DNA from: Microglena sp. YARC
Lineage: Eukaryota; Chlorophyta; Chlorophyceae; Chlamydomonadales; Chlamydomonadaceae
Assembly: GCA_022414725.1 (NCBI GenBank)
Contig: CM039462.1
Span: forward strand, 100,838,481-100,902,480
Direction: 5' to 3'
DNA length: 64,000 bases
Made by a program: the position numbers and the translations under genes. Under the pieces are notes generated by a model, which saw nothing but the letters and a program-made list of their open reading frames with translations, was not told the DNA's origin and searched no databases. Positions 45,401 through 58,300 of this stretch are shown one piece after another. Each line of letters begins with the position of its first letter. Position 1 is the stretch's first letter.

Positions 45401-48400
45401 GATTCATCTAATAAACCAAACTCAGGAACCTCCCCACGCATCCTCCCACTTGATCTAACTCCAAGAGCAGAAGGAAGAGGGGGTGGACGAGGCTCCCGAG
45501 GTGTAACCTTTGAGAGCAGTGATTGTATCACTCTCCCAGGAGGTAGCTCTGGACGTCGAACGTCCGGCGCATCTCCCACATCACCTAACCCAATCCAACC
45601 TGGGGCTGGTATGCTCATAGCAGACGCTAGAGTAGAATCACTGGCTGTATCACTAGAGTCAACATTACCTAAGTCACTAGGCAGTTGCTCATCCCGAGCA
45701 ATAGGAAGCTGCAGAACCTCAGGCTCGAACAATGGGTTACCACTAACAAGGAAAGGAGTCTCTACAATTTTATCTAGGCCGCTAGCTCCACCTTCTCCCC
45801 TTAAATCACTAACAGCCAGGACAGAGGGTGGGAGGATAGAGAATGGAAGGCAGCGAGTCGGAATAATTTCCGCAGTCTTAGTGTCAGGCACAAAAACAGG
45901 GGAGACATTGGGGGCAGCAGCCTGCCGAGAACGTAGGTTCATATGGAAAACTGCTCCCACATCTGTTTCCATCTGCCCTGAGTCCTGTAGAAGATATTCT
46001 AATGCTGCCGGTTCAGTACGCCCCTCAGTGACGGCCAAGGGAGAACCAGAAGCAAAAGAACTCCCATCATACACCAATTGCCCATCGACGGGCACTGGGC
46101 CAGTGCCCTCAAAAAAGGTCACGTCACGAGCCTCAATCACTTTGTGCAACTTTGGAATCCAGACCTGGTAGGCCTTCGACACCACACTATACCCCACCAG
46201 TCTACCCTGGATACTCTTAGGATCTAATTTCCCCCGCTTCTTCCCATCTAGTAGGGTTACATAGGCTATACACCCAAAGACGCGGAGGTGGGACACCTCG
46301 GGGACGCGCTGATAGAAAAAGCTCATACGGAGTCTTTCCATCTTTCGTCTTTGTGGGTAACCGATTTCGAAGGTACGAAGCAGTCAAGAAGGCATAGGGC
46401 CAGAAACCCTTGCTCATCCCTGATTCTATCAGCATCGTACGAGCCATAGCAGCAACTACCCCATTGAACCTCTCAGCAACCCCGTTTTGCTGTGGGCAAT
46501 ACACGCTACTATGTTCGTACGTCGCATTTACCTCATGAAGCCAGTCAACAAACCATTTGACCAAAAACTCTTTTGCTTGGTCCCCCCTAAGCGTTCGAAA
46601 TGCTACCCCTAAAAGTTCCGCACTCCACTTCTTAATCGTAAATTGGATCTGCCATGCAGCATCCGATTTCAGTCTAATCGGAATAACCGCACTCCACCCA
46701 GAAAAATCATCAACTATGACAAGAAGATAAAGTTCCCCTCTCAACCCAGCACTGAACGGCCCCATGATATCAATATGTATCAATTCGAGCGGCGCGTGAG
46801 TATTCCTAGAACGATTTGGGTATGGTTTGCGTATGGCCTTACCCAAACAACATGCATCACAAGGGTCCTGTGAGAACTTTTGAAGTGCAGCCCTGGTAAA
46901 GTTGGGTCCGCCAGTAACAGTGCCGGAGTGCGATAAAATGTGCATAGCAGGTTGACCAGGGTGGCCAAATCTGCGGTGCCATATTTTCGCACTGCCACGA
47001 CAAGCAACTGTAGGATCGCCTTGACCAGGAGTAATAGTTTCAGCAGAAAACGCCGCAGGAGAGGGTCGAACTCGCGACGCCCGCGGATGAGAATCAGGGA
47101 TAGGGCAGTGCACTGATTCGAAGTCATAAACACCAGACGTGGTGGCTGGAACAGTCCAAAGAGTTCTAGACCCTCTGGTGGCAATACAACGATCTGCATC
47201 AAAACTAATGATACAACCCTGGGACCTAGCCGTAGCATTTACACTGAGAAGGTTAACAGGACAATTAGGTATGTAGAGCACATTGTCTATGGTAATGGGG
47301 GCCTCAAGCCACTCATTACATAGTTCAATGGTTCCAATACCAACTGCCTGCTGAACAACACCATCTCCAAATCTAACAGAGGGGCAATTTGCCTGATATC
47401 TGATGGATTTAAAGAGGGTGACGTCCCCAGTCAAACTCCGACTAGCCCCACTGTCTAAGTACCAGGTAGCTTCGACACAATCATCAGCCAGAGCAGGCGC
47501 CCAGGCTGTTACAACACTAATGAGAACGGGTAAGGGGGGGTTTGCATCTCACTTCTTTGCAAGTAGAGCCATCTGAGCCATCAATGCGGTATATTCAGCA
47601 CGGCTGACTGGTGCAGCTCCTCCTCCACCTCGTGGTGGTGGCTTCTTCTGACCGCCACGACCTCCACGAGCAGCACCACGAGGGCGAAGCTTCGGGAACT
47701 GCGTCCAGCAAGTTTCCGAAGCGTGTCCAGGGCGAGGGCAGTAGATGCACTGCGGCACTCCACTGCCCTGAGGTAATACTGCAGCAGCCATTGCTGGCAA
47801 AGGGGAGGGTAGGTGAGTGGGGGTTGATTTGACCCATGGTGGGTAGTGAGGGTGATTAGACAGCAGCCTCTGGTTTGCTGTGTCTATGGACTCATAACGA
47901 TATTGCACTTCAGCAAACGTGATCTGATTCTCAACAAACTCAGGACCACTGAACATGGTCAGCAAACCAGAAAATCGAGGATGAGATGCACCAGCGATCG
48001 CGATCTCAATACATTGAAATTCGGAAACTGTTGTACCCGATTTGAGTAGCATGAGTGCCAACCTTTTCACCCTATTGAAATAGGTTGTAGGGGATTCAGA
48101 GTAGGTCATCTGAACCGCCCTCAAATCAGCTACCAGTTTCGGTCCCAATCTACGAGCATGCTGCACTGCCCACGACTCCACCTCATCATAGATCTCCTGA
48201 CAAGAACCATAGTGCCTAAAGACCTCCTGTAACTCCTTGCTCATTGTGAGTAACATGTAGGAAAAAAGCCTTTTCCTCATTGCTAACCCACACATCAGAG
48301 CCATCATGTAACCTAAGCCTGGCCTCAGCCCCATCTAGAGCCCTGATGGCCTCAGCATCAGAAACACGATCAGGAAAATGAAAGTCAACAGGAGGCAGGG

Positions 48401-51400
48401 GTGTCCTAGAAGCCTGCTTGAGGCGCTGCAATTTTGACATCTGCTGATTCAGTTCAACTCGGTACGCCTCTACATTCCTATCCATTCTCTTCCTCCGTCA
48501 ACGGAATCAAATCAGGTCACCCCTCAAATCCCACTGAGCACTGCACTAGCGGACGTCTTACCCGCGAGGGGATTGACCCAAGAACGCCTGGCGGCATTCT
48601 CAGTATCAATCCCCGGTTCACCTCCACCTTCTTCACCAGCAATGCTGTCACAGAAGAGACCTCAGACGAGTCCTCAGGGAGAGGCTCGTTCCTAGCTCGC
48701 TCCTCCAGATCGGCAGGAGTAGGCCTGCGGAGCTTCCTGTAGGGCCGAAGGTCCTCATTGAAACAGAGCCCACCGGCAGCGAGGACTCCAGCGGTCACAG
48801 ACGATGCCGAAGGTCCGGCTCCTCCAGGTGGACAGAGCCCCTGGGCGGAAGAAATAGAGCGATGAAATGGCCGGCCAGGGTTACCCCCGCCGCAGTGCGT
48901 CCACATTGACCGCATGGTTGAGAAGCGCTCCCGCTTGTTGTCGGAGGTCGATTCCCAGCCGTAACACGACGTTGTAGCCACTGTGCAACTGCAGGCACAG
49001 CGCTCGGGACAACATGGTTGCCAAGGTTCGCCAAACGTAACGCAGGAATGACATTGAACTGGGGGGGGGAGCCACTCCTCATAATTCTCGTAGTCGAGTT
49101 TGGCGAGGTCCTTAATCATCGACAGGTTGACTGACGACATGATGCCTGAGCTTCTCAACGTCCGCAGTGGCGTACGCTTAGCTGCAACTGATGATAAGAA
49201 CTATACCTGACAGAGTTGCAGGGGACGTGAGGAGACCAGGAACGAAGTGTTTAGACAACTGGACAGTTAAAAGAGCCGAGGGACGCCTCTTGAGAGAGGA
49301 GTCCTGACGGCAAACCCCGGAACCCTTAGGTTACGGGGAAGGACAGACGCGATAGGTTGCGTAGCCAATAGGACAGGTAGAACCAACGAACAGCTAAAGC
49401 TGACAGCGACCTTTTAGATATCCAAATCAAACAAAAAGTGCAAGGTTTTAACTATATGGTTTGATGTGGATATCCAAATCAAACAAAAAGTGCAAGGTTT
49501 TCACTATATGGTTTGATGTGGATATCCAAATCAAACAAAAAATCTACAGGTTTTGGCTCCCTTGTAACAAATCTTACGGGTTTTGTCTCCCTTGTACAAA
49601 TCCAAACCATTACAAAAGTATACGGTTTAAAACTAAATTGGTTTTGTTTTGGTATATCCAAATAAAAAAAATGTATATGGTTTGATCTGGAGGTATAGTG
49701 TACAAATGGCTCAATGGTAGAGCCCGTTGCATCCATGAGATGGTTTTGTGGCGCAGCAGCAGGCGACCCAGCAGCACATGGCGCAGGATCAAAAGGCTCA
49801 ACAGCAGATGACCCTCCGACAGTTGGCTCAGCATCAGTCTGTGCAACGACAGATGCCCCAGCCCTACGGCTGTGCTTAAGTATTCCCGGTCGCTGTCAAC
49901 CGCCATGGTAGCTTTGTCCAGGTAAAGTATAAGCCCATTCCCTACCGCCGTAAAAGGGCTCCTTATACCACGCCTACTAGACATTATAATTATTTTTAGC
50001 GCACGATAGATCAATCACATGATATACCAGTATTCCACAATAATCTCGGAATCGTGCATTTCCAATAAACTTGTCGGATTTTTTCTTCTGATAATCAATC
50101 GGATCAATTTCCGATTTATTATCGGACCACTTGATAATCAATGGTCGGAAATCATTAGTTGGACGATGATCTTGACAACCTTACAACTAAGACAACTGTG
50201 TGTTCATGTATAATTTGGTTTGTCTTGGGTCAACACTGGCCTGCCTATCACAATGTAATTCCATGTATAAAGGGCTCCGAATCATTACCTGAAAATACCG
50301 GTGGCGTTAAATAGAGGCAAGGAGATGTCAGCACGGAGGACACGGTTGGCCTCTTGGGGGGGTACCAGGGGCATTGGGAAACCGTAAGGCTCTGGTTACT
50401 GGGCCCATGGAGCTTGACCTTGGTTGGAGTGTGGTCAGCTCCTTTTTGATTTTAATCTGCAGGCATATTGCATTACGTTGAATGGATTGAGGTTGGTGCC
50501 TGGTGGGTGGGTTGGGTGGGTTGGTGGGTGCAAGGAGAGCAAAAGGACAAGGCCTCTGGTATTGGGCCCATGGACTTGACCTTGGTTGGAGTGTGGTCAG
50601 CTCCTCTTTGATTTTAATCTGCAGACATATTGCATTACGTTGAATGGATTGAGGTTGGTGCCTGGTGGGTGGGTTGGGTGGGTTGGCGTGGGTGCATAAG
50701 GAGAGCAAAAGGACAAAGGCCTCTGGTATTGGGCCCATGGACTTGACCTTGGTTGGAGTGTGGTCAGCTCCTCTTTGATTTTTAATCTGCAGACATATTG
50801 CATTACGTTGAATGGATTGAGGTTGGTGCCTGGTGGGTGGGTTGGGTGGGTTGGGTGGGTGCAAGGAGAGCAAAAGGACAAGGCCTCTGGTATTGGGCCC
50901 ATGGACTTGACCTTGGTTGGAGTGTGGTCAGCTCCTCTTTGATTTTAATCTGCAGACATATTGCATTACGTTGAATGGATTGAGGTTGGTGCCTGGTGGG
51001 TGGGTTGGGTGGGTTGGGTGTGTGCAAGGAGAGCAAAAGGACAAGGCCTCTGATATTGGGCCCATGGACTTGACCTTGGTTGGAATGCAGCCAGCTCCTC
51101 TTTGATTTTAATCTGCAGACATATTGCATTACGTTGAATGGATTGAGGTTGGTGCCTGGTGGGGTGGGTTGGGTGGGTTGAGTGTGTGCAAGAGGGCAAA
51201 AGGACAAGGCCTATGGTATTGACTGCCAATGGATTTGAGCTTGGTTGGAATGCAGCAGCTCCTCTCTGATTTTAATCTGCAGACACATTTACATTGTCAG
51301 GACTTGTCCGAACCTGCTTTCGTATCTGGATCCCCCCCCGCCTTCTCCCAGATTGCAATGCAGGCTGTCGTTTGATGCTCATCAGTCTCTCTTAACTTAT

Positions 51401-52146
51401 ACATGGGGATTGCACACCAAGGAGTGTACACCATTGTATTAATTACTTCCACATTGTACAAATACTTGCACATTGTAGAAATCCGATGCCCGTAAGCACC
51501 CCTTCACTTGAACAACACGTTGCAGTAACGATTTGAGTCCAAGAGGGCACCAGGGTGCTACAATCATCATCACCATCGCTATCATTCCCACTCACACAAT
51601 TGCAAAACTCGCATGTCTGTAAGCCCCCCTTGACTTGAACATGTTGCTGTAACTTGTGGAGGCCAGGAGGCCAACAGGATGCTTCAATAATAACAATAAC
51701 AATATGAATCATGACTATCCCCATCCCCATTATCACCACTTACACCATTGTAGAAATTAAATGACGGACAGCAACACTTGACAAGTTGCTGTAACTTGTG
51801 GAGTTTGATAGGGCACCAGGATGCTGCAATCATAGCAATAACAATCATCACTATCCCCATCACTATCATCACCACCATTGTAGAAATCCATGCTGCAATC
51901 ATCATAATCATCATCACTATCCTCCTCCCCCTCTCCATCATCACCACTGACACCATTGTAGAAGTCCATGCTGCAATCATCACAATTGTCATCATCACTA
52001 TCCCCATCACTATCCCCCTCCCCATCATCATCATCATCATCATCATCACTATCCCCATCACTATCCCCATCACTATCCCCATCACTATCCCCATCCCCAT
52101 CATCACCACTTACACCATTGTAGAAATCCATGCTGCAATCATCACT

Positions 52147-52192
<46 letters not shown>

Positions 52193-52247
52193 CACCACCA
52201 TCATCACCACTTACACCATTGTAGAAATCCATGCTGCAATCATCACT

Positions 52248-52293
<46 letters not shown>

Positions 52294-53410
52294 ACACCAT
52301 CACCATCATCACCACTTACACCATTGTAGAAGTCCATGCTCCACATGGGTACTGCACTCGAAGGAGTCGGGGTCTCAGGAAAGGTGTTTACTGCTGCTCC
52401 TTCATAGGACAGCACGGCATATCCACTAGGGGTGCCAGCCCTGCACATCCAATACAGGCGAGAATGTTTTAGAATTGAAAGTAGAGCAAAGCATTTACAA
52501 ATGTAGTCATTAAAATGTTCTACAAATACTAATAGCAAAAATAAATCATGCGCCAACACGACGTAGACACTAGGGGTGCCAGACCTGCACAAAAAACACA
52601 GGCATGAGATTTGAAGAATTAAATTAGAGCAAAAGCATTTACAAATTCATGTTGCCGTCACACACATGTTCTAAAGATACTCAAAGCAAAAACAGATCAT
52701 ACGCTAACTCACACATCTGGTAGGGCTTCCAGACCTACACCCTGACCACATACGCATTCTATGGATGCTATGATTCATTGCGGATGCTGTGATTCGCTGT
52801 GGATACTGTGTAAGTTGTGGATGCTTTGATCCGCTGTGGACACTGAGTAAGTTGTGGATGCTATGATCCGCTGTGGACACTGTGTAAGTTGTGGATGCAC
52901 TATTGTGGATGCTGTTTCTTCTTATTAGTCATGCTTATATGAATAAACATTTAAAGTGGTTAAAACTCTATTGAATTTTATTAAACAATCAGAATATTGA
53001 AGAAGACCATACGCCAACACGGCAAATGTTCAAAAAATACTCACAGCAAAAACAGTGGATGCTGCTGTGGATGCTGTTTTTTCTTATAAGTCATGCTTGA
53101 AAGGAGGAACATTACAAGTTGACAAAACTCGATAGAATTGTATTAAATGATCAGAATATTGAAGACGACCCTGCGCCAACATGGTATGTCCGATGGGGCT
53201 CCCAGACTTACACACGAAACTCCGAGAACAAGAAGGGAGTGTGGTCAAGGGAACTGAGAGCATGACTGGTGCTAAGATGAGGAAGAGTCTATCGAGAAGG
53301 GGTAGAAGGGAGGTTGGGGGGATTCAGGTTAGGGGTAGTGCATGTATTTGAAGGGGGAGAACCCATATTCGCAATAATGTGGCCAACAGCCACTCATGCA
53401 GGGGGGGGGG

Positions 53411-53498
<88 letters not shown>

Positions 53499-53685
53499 GT
53501 ATACAGGATGTTCCACAGTACATGATGTCATAGAGCATGCTTTGTAGACAGCAGGCAGTGGGACTTAACCTACCTCTCCTGAGCATTAACACTGATCCAG
53601 AAGTTCTTCGCTACCATGGGGGATGTCTTGGTGTCGAGAATGACATCAGCCCTGCACAGAGATATGATATGAGACATGAGTATTG

Positions 53686-53732
<47 letters not shown>

Positions 53733-53784
53733 GGATATATGGGGATATATATAATAATATATATATATATATATGGGGATATAT

Positions 53785-53846
<62 letters not shown>

Positions 53847-55320
53847 TAAGCATTGGGTAGATAGGCATTGGAGAAATGGGCACTAGGGAGGTGACATCAA
53901 GCCTGCACATAGATATGATATGCGACATGAGTGTATATCTATATATATAAAGAAATCATGGTCGTGGTGGTCATGGTGGTCGTGGTGGTGTTATCGCGTG
54001 ACCGACTTAACCGACTTCCCGCCCAGCCAATTCCCGCCCAGCCAATTCACGCTTTTAATCCCTCCTGCTTCAACTTCTGCCTGATTGGCCCCCTGCGAAT
54101 TCTGCCTTATGCAACCTTCGCCTCCTGCGTATTCTATCTGTTGCGCATCCCGCCCGATTTCTCCTTTTCCCGCATGAGTTCATCCACCTGATTTCGGTAG
54201 CGCTACAGTTCGTCTTCCTACAAGCTTTTCCCCCTGCGTCTCTGCAAGACCTTTCCCTGGCGTCAAGAGACCTGTCGCTGCGCACAACGGGAGGTGACGT
54301 GGTGAGTCAGCGGACCTGTCAGAAATGTCCGAATCGCATCTATCCCATGTCACAAACTTAACTGCAAATTCTTCCCACTGTATTGAGAAACATGTCGCTC
54401 CGCATTGTGCCATAGCAAGTACGCATCAAAGTTGACCGAATGAAAAATCTCGCTGAGCATTCTCGCCCTAACTTGACCGAACATCTCAAATCGCAACTTG
54501 ACTGTAACTTCTTCCCACTGCATCGAGAAACATGTCGTCACTGTCGAGCACGCGGCAAAGTTGAATGGATGAACCTAGCGATGTTTCCAAGTCCCAGATC
54601 GAGTTGGCTTCGGGAGCAGTTGCGGTGAACAGGATTGTTCTTCGGCCGAACTGAATACATGATCGCTAAGAAGAAGCTTTAGTTGTATACAGTTGCGATT
54701 TCGCAGGTTCAGCTTTTTCAGTGGGGTCGACTATCGATCACAGCTGAGGTGGCAGGGAAGCAGGTCCGATGCTTTTAGCAGAGTCGGGTGATGCGCAAAC
54801 GTTGTCGATGCTCATCGTCCCGTTTGCCTTTCAGCTATGGCAAAGCCCACGGCTGAAGTGGAGGGGGGCAGATATGGAGTATGTGTGTGCTGGTGGGTGC
54901 ATGTAGGAGGGAGGGGAGGGATGAGAGTGGGGAGAGGGTGGGGCTGGTGGGATGGCTGGGGTGGGGGAAGGGAGTATGTTTGTGGCGGGGGTACATGGTT
55001 GGGTGGGGTGGGGGTGGAGATAACTAGGGTGGGTGGGTGGGTGGGTGGGGGGGGTACGGTGGTGTTTGTGTGCCTGTGGGTGCACAAGGGAGACCATCGC
55101 AAGGGATATGCGTCCGTCAATGTTTTAAGTTGCATGCACTGCAGAGAAAACCGTTTTGCAACCCAGCCCAAAACAGGTGTGGCCAACGGAGGGAAGGGGG
55201 GCGGATAATGTTTTGGTGGTGGTGGTGTGTGAATGGGGGGGGGGGGGGCTCCAAGTGTAAACCATTATGTAACCAGCCACAAATAGGTGTGGCCAAAGGC
55301 CAAACGGGCACCGTATTATG

Positions 55321-55358
<38 letters not shown>

Positions 55359-58300
55359 CTTCATGAGAGTAGATGTGGCCACCGGCCACACGGGCTACCG
55401 TACTAGTATATATATATATATATATTGGGGGAGCGTATATATATATATATATATATATATTGGGGAGATATGCATTGGGGTATATATGAAAGATGGGCAT
55501 AGGAATGGTGGCGTTGGTTTGTATACAACAGGTTTTTTTTAAATTGCATTGGGCGTCTGGTCAGCGACAATAATTACAACCGCTATGTGCAGAGAGATGG
55601 GTATAAGGGTGGCGGCATTGTTTAGTATACAATAGCTGTTTTCAAAAATTGCATTGGGTGTCTGATCCGCAACAACAATTACAACTGCAATGCGCAGAGA
55701 GATGGGCATTGGAATGGTGGCATTGGTTTTTTAGCATAAAAGTAGCTGTTTTCAAAAATTGCATTGGGCGTCTGGTCGGCGACAATAATTGCAACTGCTA
55801 TGTGCAGAGAGATGGGTGTTGGGGTGGCGGCACCGGTGTACATCACTGCTAATTTGGGGGGGCTTCGGCCCCCTTTTATTGGGCTTACATCACTGCTAAT
55901 TTGGGGGGGCTTTGGCACCCTCTCATTGGGCTTACATCACTGCTAATTTGGGGGGGCTTTGGCACCCTTTTATTTGGCTTTGGCTAAAGGGGGCGGCGAT
56001 GAATATTACGTAAACCCAGTGTAGAAACATGAGTGCTGGGTGGTGGCACCAGCCAAGCAGTAAGTCAGGAATACGTTACATTGGTGGTTAGTAAGTGGTT
56101 GGTGGTTAGTAAGTGGTTGGTGGTTAGTAAGTCAGGAATACGTTACACTGGTGGTTGTTAAGTGGTTGGTGGTTAGTAAGTCAGGAATACGTTACGTTGG
56201 TGGTCGGTGGTTGGTAAGTAGTTGGTGGTTAGTAAGTCAGGAATACGGTGCGTTTGTGGTGGGTGGTTGGTAAGTGGTTGGTGGTTAGTAAGTCAGGAAT
56301 ACGTTACATTGGTTGTCGGTGGTGGGTAAGTGGTTGGTGGTTAGTAAGTCAGGAATACGTTACGTTGGTGGTCGGTGGTTGGTAAGCGGTTGGTGGTTAG
56401 TAAGTCAGGAATACGTTACGTTGGTGGTCGGTGGTTGGTAAGTGGTTGGTGGTTAGTAATTCAGGAATACGTTACATTGGTGGTTGGCCCCAGTGCAAGC
56501 AAACGGGCTGCCCCCCCACAACCTCATGCCTCGCAGTAAGCCGTACTTTTTATTTATTTACTTATAATACGTTACATACGGTACTCAGCAAAACAATGAC
56601 AGGGCTGAAGAGTCGTTAAGTAGAGATTTTACTGGCCCATCTTAGTTGATTCTTGAGCATCGACAACAACATGATACTTGATATTCACAGACACACACAC
56701 AAACCAAAAAGCCTACCCAAAGCCTCCATAAAATACCACACCATGCTATGAACCTACCAAGAACCCTTAGTTGATTCTTGAGCATAAACTACAACGAGTC
56801 TCACATGGGACAATGTGATGAAGCACACCATGATGTAAAACATGATACAAGGCACACCATGATGTACAACATGATGTACAACAGGGAACACAAGCTTGAG
56901 TGGAGAACTCTCTTGAGTGGATCTAGCCACTCCTGAATATTGAACTTTGAACTGTGGATGGTGGATTTTGGACCGTGTACTGTGGACGATGTACTTAGTA
57001 CTTATGGTGGATCTGGCCACTCCTGGGCATTGGACTTTGGATGGTGGATTTGGGAGGGTGCACTGTGGGCGATGTACTTTGTAATGTGGACTGTTGTATG
57101 TGGACAGTGTACCTTGTATGGTGTGCCTTGTGCTGTGGACTGTGTACCTAGTCCTGTGGACAAATGTTCCATCATCATCATCATCATAAAACAGCAGATC
57201 ACATATGCCCGTTGTTCAGGTCCACACACTCTTACACTCATTGCTTATAAGAAGGGTTCCACACACTCTTACACTCTCAGCTCACCCCTGACCGTTGTTC
57301 AGGTCCACACACTCTTATAAGAAAAGGTTATAAGAAGATATTATATGAAGAGGTTATAAGAAGAGACCTGCACACATTTACACTCTTCTCTAATAAGAAA
57401 GATACCACTCACTCTTATAAGAAGAGGTTATAAGAAGGGTTCTACACATTATTACATTTCCAGCTCACCTCTGACCGATGTTCAGGTCCACACACTCTGT
57501 TGAGAAGGGCTCCACAGGAAGACCATCCAAAGCTATGACACTCACTTCATGGTTTTCAAAACAAATCGATGTGTACAAAAGGGAGGTGCTGGCAATCAGA
57601 CGGAATCGGTACGACATGCCCTCCTTCACGCTGAATGACGTATGGGTGCATCCTGACAGGGTGGCATGGGGGTGGCAGAGCTGGCATTAGCAAGCAAGTT
57701 TTTATTATGAGTGCATCCTGACAGGGTGGCATGGGGGTGTCAGAGCTGGCATTAGCTTGCATGTATTTGTTTGGGCATTCCGCCGAGAGGGTATGGATGT
57801 GTCAGAGCTGGCATTAGAATGCATGTTTTATTGGTGCAGCTTGATAGATTGGTATGGACGTGTCAGACCTGGCATTAGCATGCATGGTACCATAGATGCA
57901 TCTTGGCAGGTTGGCATGGAATTAGCAGATCTGGCATTAGCTTGCATGTATTTGTTTGTGCATTCCGACAAGATGGTATTGACGTGGAAGATATGGCATT
58001 AGCATGCATGGTTCCATAGGTGCATCCTGGCAGGTTGGTATGGAATTAGCAGATCTGGCATTAGCTTGCATGTATTGTTTTCTGCATCCTGTCAACATGA
58101 CATTTACTTACTGGAACATAAACACAGAGCTAACGCACGAGCTGCTGACATAACACACGGTAAAAATAGTGGGGGTAACATCTTTGGGCACGAGGATATC
58201 TTGCTGTATCCGTAGGTATTGTAAATTCTGAGGAGAGCATGGAATGTTGGAGCTATCAAACACAACACACTCCAGACAGTGGATCCAGTTCTAGTCACAG

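Larger units (their letters stand above)
42763..49405 (-). mobile_element. Ty1/copia LTR retrotransposon, full length, 5-bp TSD (GCGAC)
   Basis: LTRs at 42763-42959 and 49208-49405 start TGACAGAGTT and end AAAGCTGACA (plus strand). They differ by one substitution and one 1-bp indel in 198 bp. GCGAC flanks both ends. Internal order on the minus strand is gag with a CCHC knuckle, protease (DSGAS), integrase, reverse transcriptase (YVDD) and RNase H, which is copia order. The element is inserted in intron 7 of the oxidase gene on the same strand. The coding region has several frame breaks despite the near-identical LTRs. No standard TGGTATCAGAGC-type primer site is obvious after the 5' LTR. A purine-rich AGGTGGAG precedes the 3' LTR. 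Confidence 0.97.

Noticed and set aside
45221..46171. Plus-strand frame of 316 codons inside the copia element
   Set aside because: It is antisense to the Pro/Ser-rich linker and RT region of pol, which has clear family motifs.
53329..53928. Tyr/Ile repeat frames
   Set aside because: They are translations of (TA)n runs on both strands.
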